From Rariloculus sp965263005 (GTDB lineage: Bacteria > Pseudomonadota > Gammaproteobacteria > Steroidobacterales > Rariloculaceae): a stretch of DNA of 64,000 nt. Within the stretch, counting starts at the first letter, position 1; each line of letters starts with the position of its first letter. The stretch lies in contig NZ_OZ253579.1 in NCBI RefSeq assembly GCF_965263005.1, forward strand, positions 2,232,001 through 2,296,000, read 5' to 3'. The notes below the pieces were generated by a model. That model saw only the letters and a program-made list of their open reading frames with translations, was not told the origin of the DNA and ran no database searches. Shown in pieces: positions 18,523 through 26,942 of the stretch. Position numbers and translations under genes: made by a program.

Positions 18523-19269
18523 CTAGTCGGCGCCGGCGGCGGCTGCGCGCTTCTCGGCGATGTGCTCGTCGTAGATGGTCTGGCTGCAGACGTACTCCAT
18601 GACCGGCGTATCGGGGGAGTAGTACCAGACGCCCCGAATATCGACTGGTTCGGCGTAGATCAGCGGGTCGACGAAGCGCAGATCAATGACAAGCAGCCTG
18701 CGATCCTCGTCGTCGATCTCCATGTGGATCCGCTCGAAGACGCGCGCATCGTCCGACATCAGGATGCGGCCCTTGTCGCGCCCGGCAAGATGGGACGTTT
18801 CAACGACAAGCGTATCGTCCTCCCAATGAGCGATGGAATACCCCATGCGGGTCGACAGGATCGGTTCGGGGTGGTCGCGGCCTTCGATTTCGATGTAGAT
18901 CTTGCGGTACTGGTAGTACGCCTCGAGAAACATCGTGAGATCGTGTGGGCGGTGGAAAATCTCAATGGGAAAGGTCGGCGTGCCGAGCATCGATCGCGGC
19001 ATGCCGGGGTGAACGCAGAACTTCGCGGGATCGTCGGTAATGGGATCGAACTCAGCCGTGTATGCATCCCAAGGCGCCTGACCGTACTCGGTGTACGGCG
19101 GTTCCGCCGGCCAAACGATCCGCTCGACGGATGCTTCGCGCTCGATCAGCGGCATCCAGATACCCGTGAAATCGGGGTCGGACACGACTTGGGCATGCCC
19201 GCTGACGGCGCCGCCCGCCGCAGCCAGAACGACACTCGCGAAAATCCACTTGAGGCTCGTGCGGCTCAT
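18523..19269 (-). CDS. Exported protein, DGRxHP/GDTLVV family
   Basis: 248 residues with a signal peptide ending near GHAQ. The family order is complete: FTGIWMPL (about 34), KFCVHPGMPRSMLGTPTFPIEI (about 83), EIEGRDHPEP (about 127), MGYSIAHWEDDTLVVETSHL (about 142) and a C-terminal FVDPLIYAEPVDI with CSQTIYDEH. It sits 134 bp upstream of the gene at 17471 on the same strand, so the two may be tandem duplicates. It is divergent from the DUF6152 gene at 19460. Function unknown. Confidence 0.75.
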   Translation of the reverse strand: MSRTSLKWIFASVVLAAAGGAVSGHAQVVSDPDFTGIWMPLIEREASVERIVWPAEPPYTEYGQAPWDAYTAEFDPITDDPAKFCVHPGMPRSMLGTPTFPIEIFHRPHDLTMFLEAYYQYRKIYIEIEGRDHPEPILSTRMGYSIAHWEDDTLVVETSHLAGRDKGRILMSDDARVFERIHMEIDDEDRRLLVIDLRFVDPLIYAEPVDIRGVWYYSPDTPVMEYVCSQTIYDEHIAEKRAAAAGAD

Positions 19270-19459
19270 CAGGCTATCCCCTCGTCAGGTTCACAATGGG
19301 CAACCGCAAGACTGAATCGGTTGCGGCGCCAAGCGGCTCTTTTATCGCACGAACAGTTGGTTGGCGCAAACCGCTTCACGCTTTTGCCGCGTGGCTCAGA
19401 TATGGTCTTTTGGGACCTTGCTTGGTATCGTTCGCGCACTTCTTCGCGGAGCGATACGG

Positions 19460-19843
19460 ATGAGAAAAGCGTGGTGTCTCCCGAGCTTCGCGCTTGGGCT
19501 GTTGACGATCCTCGCAATGACGAGCGCACCCGTCCTAGGGCACCACTCGTTCGCGATCTACGATTTCAGTCAGGAGATTCCGTTCGAAGGCGTCGTCGAG
19601 ACGCTGAATTTCAAGAATCCTCACGTTGCGATGACATTGACGCGGACACTTGAGAACGGCGAGACAGAGACGATCAACTTTGTCGAGGGAGCGCCTGCAA
19701 ACATGCTCGTTCGCAATGGTCTGAGGCCGGCAATGATCGCGCCCGGAACCAAGATCACCGCGATAGGTTCTCCGCTCAGGGAGGATCCGGGCATCTATTT
19801 TCTCAGAAGAGTCCGGCTTGAGGACGGCCGCGAATTCCAGTAA
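19460..19843 (+). CDS. DUF6152 family exported protein
   Basis: 127 residues from the ATG at 19460; longer readings start in the promoter region and lack a signal peptide. The signal ends at PVLG, followed by HHSFAIYDFSQEIPFEGVVETLNFKNPHVAM and NMLVRNGLRPAMIAPGTKITAIGSP, the DUF6152 core. Its stop at 19841-19843 is followed immediately by a repeat fragment that runs to the stop of the convergent cytochrome gene. Confidence 0.85.
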   Translation: MRKAWCLPSFALGLLTILAMTSAPVLGHHSFAIYDFSQEIPFEGVVETLNFKNPHVAMTLTRTLENGETETINFVEGAPANMLVRNGLRPAMIAPGTKITAIGSPLREDPGIYFLRRVRLEDGREFQ

Positions 19844-19898
19844 GCGCCCGGCGCCTGACCGGTCTCGGTGCGACGTGGGGTCTTGCCGCGGGCTGCTA
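19844..19898. repeat. Partial copy of the 160-bp inverted-repeat element (one end)
   Basis: The sequence CGCCTGACCGGTCTCGGTGC (from about 19852), followed by GACGTGGGGTCTTGCCGCGGGCTGC, aligns with the right end of copy 1 (GCGCCTCGCCGGTCTCGGCG, then CCACACGGGACTTTTGCCACGGGCTGC). It fills the whole 52-bp gap between convergent stop codons, and its terminal CTGCTAG supplies the cytochrome gene's stop codon (CTA on this strand at 19896-19898). Confidence 0.75.
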
Positions 19899-20300
19899 GT
19901 CCGTTAACGCTTCGAGCTTGCGGTCGAGGATGTCCTGGAGCAGCGGAATGTCGTCGAACGCGGGCGCGTCGACGGGGATCGACAGAATGTAGGCGTAGAT
20001 GTCGGCGAGGTCGCTCGCCGGCACATCTGCGTAGGCAGGCATCTGTGGCAGGGGCGAGTTGTTGACGAACGTAATGAAGCCTTCTTCGGTGTAGTTCATC
20101 GGTTTCAGCCGCGGTGCGCCGGTCTGCGCGTCGAAGCCGTGGCAGGCATAGCACTTGTAGACGCCGGTAAACAGCGCCTCGCCGCGTTGCTGATCACCCG
20201 TCGTAGCCGTGTCTTGCCCGAGCACAGTCGTTGAGGAGAGCCCTCCCAACGTCAAAAGCCCCACTGAAACAGACCATATAATTTGTTTTAAAACAGTCAT
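19896..20300 (-). CDS. Periplasmic c-type cytochrome
   Basis: 134 residues. The signal peptide ends near VLGQ (about 29). One haem site CYACH is at residues 50-54; the axial Met is probably in PLPQMPAYADVPASDLADIYAYI (about 84-107), a class I cytochrome c pattern. It lies 26 bp downstream of the Tat-exported ThDP enzyme gene, in an AT-rich gap unlike its surroundings. The pairing suggests that it takes electrons from that enzyme (inference). Confidence 0.88.
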   Translation of the reverse strand: MTVLKQIIWSVSVGLLTLGGLSSTTVLGQDTATTGDQQRGEALFTGVYKCYACHGFDAQTGAPRLKPMNYTEEGFITFVNNSPLPQMPAYADVPASDLADIYAYILSIPVDAPAFDDIPLLQDILDRKLEALTD

Positions 20301-20326
20301 TTACATTAACTTATTAAAGTTGATTC

Positions 20327-22237
20327 TTAACGGGGTTGGGAGATTACGTCGACGAGCGCCGGCTCGCCGGCACGCACTCTCGCAAGCGCGCGCTCGAATG
20401 CGGGAGCGAGCTCCTCCGGATCGGCGACGGGACCTTCGGCGTATACACCGTAGCCGCGCGCAATCGCCGCATAATCGGGGTTGGGGTCCGCGATGACGTT
20501 ACCGATGTGAATTCGGTCCGAACCGCGGCCACGCCTTCCCGCCACGCGCTGCACGAGCATGACCTCGGCATGATACGCGCGGTTGTTGTGGATGACGGTC
20601 AGAAGCGGAATCTCGTGATGGGCCGCGGTCCACATTGCGCCCGCGCCGACGAAGTTGAAGTCGCCGTCGCCGACGATGCCGATCGGCAGCCTGCCGTGCT
20701 CCTTGTGCGCCAGAGCGCCACCGACGGACGCGGGCGTGTCGTAGCCGATACCAAAGCCGCCACAGTCGCCGTTGTAGCGATAGTGCCGATCGTGGTTCAT
20801 CAGTCGCCGCTGCCAGGTGCCGGTGAACTGATGCCCGGACACGACGGCCCAGTCGTCGTTTTCGATCTGCCGTCCGAGCTCGGCCACCATCCTCGGCACG
20901 CTGATCGGGCTCGCGTTCCAGCCGTGTCGCGCCGCATCGATTTCCTGCTCGCGGACGATCCGGTGCGCGGCTGCGACATGGTCGCCTCTGGCCTCGAACT
21001 GGCGGAGCCTGTCGCGCCCGGCGAGCGTGCGGACTTCCTCGATCAGCGCTGGCAACGTCGCTTCCGCGTCGGCCGCGATCGCAAGGTCCACCTCCGAGTA
21101 GTGGCCGAAATCGTGGATGTTCGTCCCCTGGAACAGGTACTCCGAGCAGATGCTGATCGTTCGCCCGTCGTTGGCGCCCGCCGCTCGTACCGCGGCTCTC
21201 ATGTCGTTGATTTCGAGACCGAGGATCGCGTCGGGCCGGTAGTCCGGTCCGCCGTTGCCGTACAGCGCGTGCCAGGACGGGAAGTCCTGCCAGGAGCCGT
21301 AAGCGCCTACGTCGACGGGTGCCTGCAGCAGCTCGGCGAGCTCCAAAAGACTGTCCCATCCCGCCGGCGTGCGCGCAAGCTTGCCGCTGCGAATCAGCGG
21401 CCGTTCGGCCTCGACGAGCCAGCGTGCCGCTTGTCTGACGGCATTCGCGTCGCCTTGCGGTGGGGCGGATTTGGCGAGCTTCGGAACGTGCAGATTCGCC
21501 CGGTCCGGCACGTTCATCTCTTGCAATTCCGAGTCGACAACGAGCAGGGTGGGGCCCATCGGCGGTGTCGTACCGATCGCGTAGGCGCGCATGGCCGCTT
21601 GCGCGAAGCGCTCGAGATTGGTCGCCTCGTCATCCCATTTGACGAAATCGCGTACGAGCGAGCCCATATCCTGGGCGCTGTGGGGCCGATTCACGACGCT
21701 CGTCGGATTGCGGCTGTGCGCGACGACCGCAAAGATCGGCACGCGGTCCGCCCAAGCCTGGAACATCGCCATCGACGCGTGCAGCAAACCAACGGTGCCA
21801 TGCATCAGCGTCATCATCGGTTTGCCTGCAGCCTTGGCATAGCCGTGCGCCATCGCTGCGCCAGCCTCTTCGTGCAGCACGGTCAACAACTCCGGCATTC
21901 GGTTATTGCCGTAGTTGAGAATGGATTCGTGCAGGCCTTCGAACGACGAGCCGGGATTGATCGCGGCGTATTCGAGGTCGAGTTGTTTGAGGACATCGAC
22001 CATGTAGTCGGACGCCGGCTGATCGATGAGCGGCGAGCCGAGGCCGGCGTCTGGCGGTGAAAAATCTGCCTGCCCGTCGGCTTCGGTGGGGCGGGTAACG
22101 GCCGGTCGGGTTTCGGGCTGCTGCTGCGCTTCGGCCGTGCCCTTCGTCACGAATGCCGTTGCCGCCCCGACGGCCGCTCCCTTGAGAAATCGGCGCCTGC
22201 TATTGTCGTCTCGTTCCGGCTTGTCTGAAGTTGTCAC
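20327..22237 (-). CDS. Tat-exported thiamine diphosphate enzyme (acetolactate synthase / benzoylformate decarboxylase superfamily)
   Basis: About 636 residues from a GTG at 22237, preferred because GGGGAG lies 9 bases upstream; an in-frame ATG lies at 22255. The N-terminus carries a twin-arginine signal, SRRRFLKGAAVGAATAF (residues 13-29). The PYR domain has the catalytic Glu in VLHEEAGAAMAHGYA (about residue 123), and the Pp domain has GDGDFNFVGAG...IHNNRAYHAE, the GDG-N(x)-NN ThDP/Mg motif near the C-terminus. Most relatives are cytoplasmic, so a Tat signal is unusual and implies folding with cofactor before export. A cytochrome c gene follows. The substrate is probably a 2-keto acid or aldehyde, but that is not shown. 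Confidence 0.85.
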   Translation of the reverse strand: MTTSDKPERDDNSRRRFLKGAAVGAATAFVTKGTAEAQQQPETRPAVTRPTEADGQADFSPPDAGLGSPLIDQPASDYMVDVLKQLDLEYAAINPGSSFEGLHESILNYGNNRMPELLTVLHEEAGAAMAHGYAKAAGKPMMTLMHGTVGLLHASMAMFQAWADRVPIFAVVAHSRNPTSVVNRPHSAQDMGSLVRDFVKWDDEATNLERFAQAAMRAYAIGTTPPMGPTLLVVDSELQEMNVPDRANLHVPKLAKSAPPQGDANAVRQAARWLVEAERPLIRSGKLARTPAGWDSLLELAELLQAPVDVGAYGSWQDFPSWHALYGNGGPDYRPDAILGLEINDMRAAVRAAGANDGRTISICSEYLFQGTNIHDFGHYSEVDLAIAADAEATLPALIEEVRTLAGRDRLRQFEARGDHVAAAHRIVREQEIDAARHGWNASPISVPRMVAELGRQIENDDWAVVSGHQFTGTWQRRLMNHDRHYRYNGDCGGFGIGYDTPASVGGALAHKEHGRLPIGIVGDGDFNFVGAGAMWTAAHHEIPLLTVIHNNRAYHAEVMLVQRVAGRRGRGSDRIHIGNVIADPNPDYAAIARGYGVYAEGPVADPEELAPAFERALARVRAGEPALVDVISQPR

Positions 22238-22466
22238 GCTCGTATCTCCCCGCATCGTCGTTGGTCTGAAGCTCCGCTCCGCACTCGGCGGATCGTCGCC
22301 ACGGCGCGCCGTTCGTCTATCGTCGCAAGACGCCAGCCGATGATACTCCAATGCGTCCATCGATTGAGGTAGCCCGCCCTCGGTGGTACGCTCGCGAAGC
22401 TAAACCTGACTTGCGGTGGCCGTATGATTGCGTTTCGCGCCGCACAGTAAATTTGAGGAGCACCAA

Positions 22467-22790
22467 ATGATCACGCGGACTTCGGGGATCGTCATTCTAT
22501 GCGGGTGGCTTGTCGCGAGCGGCGCGCTGCAAGCTTATCACTCGCTTGCGGCCACGTAAGACATACCGTCGGAAGGTACTGTGACCGGTACGCTCACCAG
22601 GGTGGCGTTCACGAATCCCCACGGCGCGATGCACATCGCCGTTGAGAACGAAGACGGCTCGACGACCGAGTGGGTGATGACACCGAAAATTCTGAGGGCC
22701 AGTTCGAATCCTGACGCGGGACTTTTGCCGGAGCGCGGCAATTGCGAGGTGTACGAACTCGAGGACATCACGATCCAGATTCGGCACTAG
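22467..22790 (+). pseudogene. DUF6152 gene broken by an in-frame TAA
   Basis: GAGGAG and an ATG at 22467 open a typical DUF6152 reading frame: a signal peptide ending ...GALQA, then YHSLAAT. A TAA at 22557-22559 falls where relatives have Tyr or another residue before D (HHSxAxYD), and the same frame continues without shift as DIPSEGTVTGTLTRVAFTNPHGAMHIAVENEDGSTTEW. Near the C-terminus the expected PGD-x-VTVxG segment is replaced by unrelated sequence, so a second lesion is likely. One base change from TAC or TAT would explain the stop. Confidence 0.8.
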
Positions 22791-22926
22791 CGGGAATGAT
22801 TGGCAGGGCCAGTCGAGCGCGGCCAAGGCGCAATCCTCTGCCGCTCGTTGGCCCACTTTGCATTGTTTGAAGGACGTTCGGATCGCTCGGCGAATCGCCG
22901 CGACCCGGGGAGGAGGTGACGCGACA

Positions 22927-23991
22927 ATGAACAGAAAGATTTCGCATCTATTGGCCGGTGCGACGCTCGGTGCCGTTGCGTCGGCGGGCTCGGCTCTCGC
23001 CGGAGGTGAGGCCGGTGAGCTCGTGCTTCGAGATTTCGGCTCGAAGTTCGTTGGTTATTCGACCGAGGAGGGCGATGGCGGCTCGCTGAATGTGCTCAAC
23101 GCGATGTTTGTCCAGTACCTGCTTCCGGCGGACCGGCGGCATGAGTTCCCGGTCGTGATGATTCACGGGGGCGGCGGCCAGGGTACGGATTGGCTTGAGA
23201 CGCCGGATGGGCGAGACGGCTGGGTTGACTACTTCGTCGCCGACGGCTGGGACGTCTACGTCGTCGACCGTCCGGGACACGGCCGCTCGCAGAGCAACGC
23301 CGGCTGCGGGGACGGGACGGTCGGAGTCGCCAATACTGCGTTTATTGCTCGGCTTGCGACATCTGAGCCGAGCGTTTGGCCTGGCGGCGCCCCGACACCG
23401 AGCAACGACTCGGTCGTCGGTTGGGCTGCAAGCTCGGCTACGGCGCCTTATTGCGGCAACGAAGTCGCAGCGGCGACGATTTCGGCCCTGCTCGATGAGA
23501 TCGGGCCGGCCATACTTGTCGCGCATTCAGCCGGCGGCGGCAGCACTTTCCGCGTGCCGGATCTGAACTCCGAGAACGTTGTCGGCATCATTGCCTTCGA
23601 GGCCGCCGGCAGCAACCCGGTCGCGCCGGGCTTCGGCGGCAGGCCGCCGATTGCCGACTGGGAGGTGGAGCCTCCGCTGCCGCAGGACTTCGAGCCAGTG
23701 GATAGCGATGGCTGCCCGATGCAGGGCGATTCGCCGAGCAAGCTCGTTAATTTCGCGGACGTGCCGGTCGTTCTTGTCGGTTCGGAGCTGGGGCTCAACA
23801 GTGCCCGGGAGACACTCGCATGTCAGGTTGCCGTGTGGCGGCAAGCAGGTGTCGAAGCGACGTCTGTTTACTTCCCGGATCGCGGTCTTGCGGGCGGCGG
23901 TCACTTCGCAATGGCTCAGCTCGACAACGCCGAGTACGCGCAGGTATTCATCGAGCTTGCCACGGAGATGGAAACTGCGTCAGCGAAGTAG
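22927..23991 (+). CDS. Exported alpha/beta-hydrolase
   Basis: 354 residues from the ATG at 22927, which has GGAGGAGG just upstream and begins a signal peptide (cleavage near ALAG, residue 26). The oxyanion-hole motif IHGGGG is at residues 79-84, VVDRPGHGRS near 113, the nucleophile elbow AHSAGG (Ser201) and a likely catalytic His in GGGHFAM near the C-terminus. Four Cys are present (about 127, 176, and two later), suggesting disulphides. The substrate is unknown. It is convergent with the PQQ dehydrogenase gene, with a degenerate repeat copy between. Confidence 0.85.
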   Translation: MNRKISHLLAGATLGAVASAGSALAGGEAGELVLRDFGSKFVGYSTEEGDGGSLNVLNAMFVQYLLPADRRHEFPVVMIHGGGGQGTDWLETPDGRDGWVDYFVADGWDVYVVDRPGHGRSQSNAGCGDGTVGVANTAFIARLATSEPSVWPGGAPTPSNDSVVGWAASSATAPYCGNEVAAATISALLDEIGPAILVAHSAGGGSTFRVPDLNSENVVGIIAFEAAGSNPVAPGFGGRPPIADWEVEPPLPQDFEPVDSDGCPMQGDSPSKLVNFADVPVVLVGSELGLNSARETLACQVAVWRQAGVEATSVYFPDRGLAGGGHFAMAQLDNAEYAQVFIELATEMETASAK

Positions 23992-24064
23992 GAGAAGGGC
24001 TCAGCAGGCCCGAAACCCTATTCTTGGCGTCTGCCGCGACAGGCTGCGAGCGGCACCGAGCCGG

Positions 24065-24145
24065 CGCGTTTGAGCGACGGGCAACGCAGCTCAGGCGGGA
24101 TGCATCGCCGGTCGCATGCAGCCTGGCGTTTGCTGGGGGCTTCTA
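24065..24145. repeat. Degenerate copy of the 160-bp inverted-repeat element
   Basis: From about 24072 the sequence GACGGGCAACGCAGCTCAGG, then CGGGATGCATCGCCGGTCGCATGCAGCC, follows copy 2 (GACGAGCAACGCCGCCGGGT, then GGCATGCATCGGCGGTCGAATGCAGCC). The terminal arm is decayed (TGGCGTTTGCTGGGGGCT against CGGACTTTTGCCACGGGCT). The convergent intergenic gap (23992-24142) is about the length of one element, so the left half may be present but unrecognisable. The element's end touches the dehydrogenase stop. Confidence 0.65.
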
Positions 24146-26230
24146 GGGCAACGCGAACACGTAAAGTCCGTGCCCGCGGTCAGGCACGCTGATCTCCGGT
24201 GTGATCGTCGACGGTACGCCTCTCGGACTGCCGCCGCCGAGTCCAGTCGACACGGCGACGTATTGTTCGCCGTCCACCGAGAAGCTGATCGGAAATCCCT
24301 GCACTGAAGTCGCGAGCCGTGTCTCCCACAGTACGCGGCCGTCGCGAACATCGACTGCCTTGAAGCCGCGGTCCAGGTCTCCGGCAAAGGCCAACCCGCC
24401 GGCAGTCGACAGCACCGAGGTCAGGAATGAGGCGCGCTGCTCCAGCGCCCAGATTTCCCGCATCGTGTCGACGTTGAACGCGGCGAGCTTGCCGACGTTG
24501 CCGTTGCTGCGCGGCATCTCATAGAAACGACGGTCGGCACCGCCGCCGCTGCCGCCGCCCGGGACCTGCTCGATGGCTTGCGCACGCAGCGAAACGCAAC
24601 TCTGGCTCAACGGAATGATGAGTTGTCGCGAGGGACGGTGAAAGCTCATCGCGTGCCAGTTCTTGCCGCCCGCGGTGCTGGGGCACGCGTCGATCCACTG
24701 ACCGACCTCGTGATCGATGATGTCATCACGATAAGTCGGTCTGCCGGTCTCGGGATCGAAGCGCGCCCAGACGTTCTGAAATACGGTCTCGACGTGATCG
24801 AGGTAGTCGCCCGTGATCCGGTCGTGCTTCCAGAGCACGCCGTCCTTGCCGACGGAGAACACCCATTTCTCATTGCCGGCGTCGATGAGCACGCGCTCGT
24901 AGACGACATCGAGATCGAAGGCTTCGCCCGGCGCGTGGGAGTAGTACCAGGCGAGCTCGCCTGTGCTCGCATCGAGTGCCACGGTCGAGCTCGAATAAAG
25001 CGCGACGTCTTCGGTCGCCATGCCGCGGCTCGCGGGCATCCATGGTTTTGCCTGGGTCGTGCCCCAATAGGTCAGGTTGAGATCGGGGTCGTAGGTCCCC
25101 GTGATCCACGTTTCGGCACCAGCCCGGTAGATGTCGGGGAGCCCGCCCCACGTATCCCCGCCGGGTTCCCCCGTCAACGCGACGGTCCTGAAGCGCCAGC
25201 GCTGCTCGCCCGTGGCCGGGTCGTACGCGCTCACAAAGCACTTCTTCTCCTCATAGATGGCGCAGGTGCCCATGCCTTGAATGATCAAGCCATTTGCGAC
25301 GATCGGTCCGCTGTTGGTCGCATAGACATCGGGCATGCGGACGTCCCAAATCGTCTCACCGGTCCGCGCGTCGAGCGCAACGAGACGGGCATCCTGCGCG
25401 CTTATCGCCCAGGCGGCCGCGCTTTGGAAGATCAACATGTTCCCGTAGAGCGCGAGTCCGCGCGGGGCAATCTCGGAGCCAACGTTGTGCTCCCAGATCA
25501 GATTGCCGGTCCGGCCGTCGAGCGCCTGCACGATGCCGCCGGTATTTGCGAGATAGATCGTACCGTTATAGGCGAGCGGTGCGGGCTGATTCGTGCCACC
25601 GTCGCGCATCGGCCAGATCCAGGCGAGCTGAAGCAGGTGTGCGTTGTCGACGTTGATCTCATTGAGAGGACTGTAGCTCGTCGCACTGTAGTCGCGCCGT
25701 AGCATTGGCCAGTCGCCGCCGGCAGGACTGCGCAACGTCTCATCGGTGACCGGTATGAAATCTTCGACTGTGCCGGCCACCGTCACGCCGGTGGGCGCCG
25801 GCGCCTCGCCGGCACTGAAGACAGGTGGCGCGGCGGCCGAATCCGAGAGGCCCTCGCCGACGAGGGCCGCTGCCGCTGCACTCAACGGTTGGTCGTCGGG
25901 TGTGCCGCCGTTGGCCCGCAAGAGGAATGCGACGATATCGAGATACGCGTCCTCGCTCAGGCCGTCCGGATCGTCGGGCGGCATCGTTGTCCGGGTCTGC
26001 GCGATGAGCTCGCTTGCAGCGCGGGTTCTCCACTTGGCGACGAACTCGCGCCCAAGCAGCAGCGCGTCGGGAAGCTGACGCAAGGTCGCTCCATGGCAAC
26101 TCGAGCAGTACTGGGCGTAGGCTGCGTTTCCCGCGGCCGCCTGATCTTCGGTAAAGGAGAAGACGGGACCCGCGTGAAGCACGAGCATCGACGTTGTGGC
26201 CGCGATCAGTGAGCGCATCGACAGGTACAT
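24143..26230 (-). CDS. Cytochrome c-PQQ dehydrogenase fusion (quinohaemoprotein-like)
   Basis: 695 residues. After a signal peptide (to about residue 26) comes a cytochrome c domain with CSSCH at residues 42-46 and a likely axial Met in TTMPPDDPDGLSEDAYLDIVAFL. From about residue 170 there is a PQQ-type eight-bladed beta-propeller (WPMLRRDYSATSYSPLNEINVDN, blades ending in W-docking motifs such as GRTGNLIWEH, TGEQRWRF, GRVLWET). Quinohaemoprotein alcohol dehydrogenases carry the haem domain at the C-terminus; here it is N-terminal. It probably oxidises an alcohol or aldehyde in the periplasm. The gene stands alone. Confidence 0.88.
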   Translation of the reverse strand: MYLSMRSLIAATTSMLVLHAGPVFSFTEDQAAAGNAAYAQYCSSCHGATLRQLPDALLLGREFVAKWRTRAASELIAQTRTTMPPDDPDGLSEDAYLDIVAFLLRANGGTPDDQPLSAAAAALVGEGLSDSAAAPPVFSAGEAPAPTGVTVAGTVEDFIPVTDETLRSPAGGDWPMLRRDYSATSYSPLNEINVDNAHLLQLAWIWPMRDGGTNQPAPLAYNGTIYLANTGGIVQALDGRTGNLIWEHNVGSEIAPRGLALYGNMLIFQSAAAWAISAQDARLVALDARTGETIWDVRMPDVYATNSGPIVANGLIIQGMGTCAIYEEKKCFVSAYDPATGEQRWRFRTVALTGEPGGDTWGGLPDIYRAGAETWITGTYDPDLNLTYWGTTQAKPWMPASRGMATEDVALYSSSTVALDASTGELAWYYSHAPGEAFDLDVVYERVLIDAGNEKWVFSVGKDGVLWKHDRITGDYLDHVETVFQNVWARFDPETGRPTYRDDIIDHEVGQWIDACPSTAGGKNWHAMSFHRPSRQLIIPLSQSCVSLRAQAIEQVPGGGSGGGADRRFYEMPRSNGNVGKLAAFNVDTMREIWALEQRASFLTSVLSTAGGLAFAGDLDRGFKAVDVRDGRVLWETRLATSVQGFPISFSVDGEQYVAVSTGLGGGSPRGVPSTITPEISVPDRGHGLYVFALP

Positions 26231-26340
26231 TGCGGGTGCCCCTTTGTGCTTCAGCAGTACGCAAGGGAGCGATCATATATCAGAATCGGCGAACGACGGT
26301 CCGTGGCGGCGGACTTTCCCGGGTCGCCGGTGCATGGTGA

Positions 26341-26763
26341 GGGAGGACCCTCAGGGATGGCTGTCCTGCAGGCTTCATGGATCTTGCAATGGCGGCCTAT
26401 TCCTTTATCGGCAATGCGCTTTCGCGCTTCCATGCGCTCGTCAAGGACGCCGTCGATCCGAATGGCATTCTCGCCGCCGGCCGGTACGGTATCTGGCCGA
26501 AGCACATGCTCCCGGTCTGGATGGACAGGGCCGGAAATATTCATAACGGCGGTACGGCAAGGGGACGATATACACTCATTGACCAAAACCACCTCCGGTA
26601 CGAGGCGACGATTGAGGATCCGTCAACGTTCTCGCGTCCGTGGACGATCGAGATGCCGTTATACCGGAGGATGGAGCCCAACGCCGCGATCTTCGAATAC
26701 AAATGCATTGAAATCGCTGAGCCGCTGATCTACGGCGAGTTGCTCAACGGGCCGATCAGCTAG
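26341..26763 (+). pseudogene. Chimeric relic: VAO-type flavoenzyme fragment joined to a DGRxHP-family C-terminus
   Basis: The open frame (ATG at 26377) begins with ALSRFHALVKDAVDPNGILA and AGRYGIWP, the C-terminal signature of vanillyl-alcohol oxidase/p-cresol methylhydroxylase flavoproteins. From about residue 62 it changes to GRYTLIDQNHLRYEATIEDP, SRPWTIEMPLYRR and FEYKCIE, which is the C-terminal signature of the DGRxHP family (compare IEDPKIFTAPWTEQL near 41090). Both parents lack their main domains, so this looks like a deletion joining two genes in frame. It might still be translated, but no function is expected. Confidence 0.7.
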
Positions 26764-26838
26764 CGCCAGCGACCAGGAAGCTCGCGTTCGTCGACGCGGC
26801 TTACGTGCAACCCATAGTCAAGGACTAACAAGGCGTCC

Positions 26839-26870
26839 CCGGTTCGTGATTGCCACCGGGTCACGACCGG
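26839..26870. terminator. Bidirectional hairpin between convergent reading frames
   Basis: CCGGTTCGTGA (26839-26849) pairs with TCACGACCGG (26861-26870) with one bulged T, in the gap between the relic ending at 26763 and the convergent gene ending at 26943. Confidence 0.5.
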
Positions 26871-26942
26871 CGCTGTTGGCTTAACCCGTATTTGGTCGTG
26901 TGTGCCGTGTAATCACGATATCCGCCTGGCCGGTTCCATCGT

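Noticed and set aside
22495..22860. A 119-codon minus-strand frame across the DUF6152 relic.
   Set aside because: It runs antisense to a clear DUF6152 sequence and has no recognisable motif.
26231..26340. Possible further VAO-fragment coding sequence upstream of the chimeric relic.
   Set aside because: The frame contains a TGA at 26338-26340 and no VAO motif is visible there.
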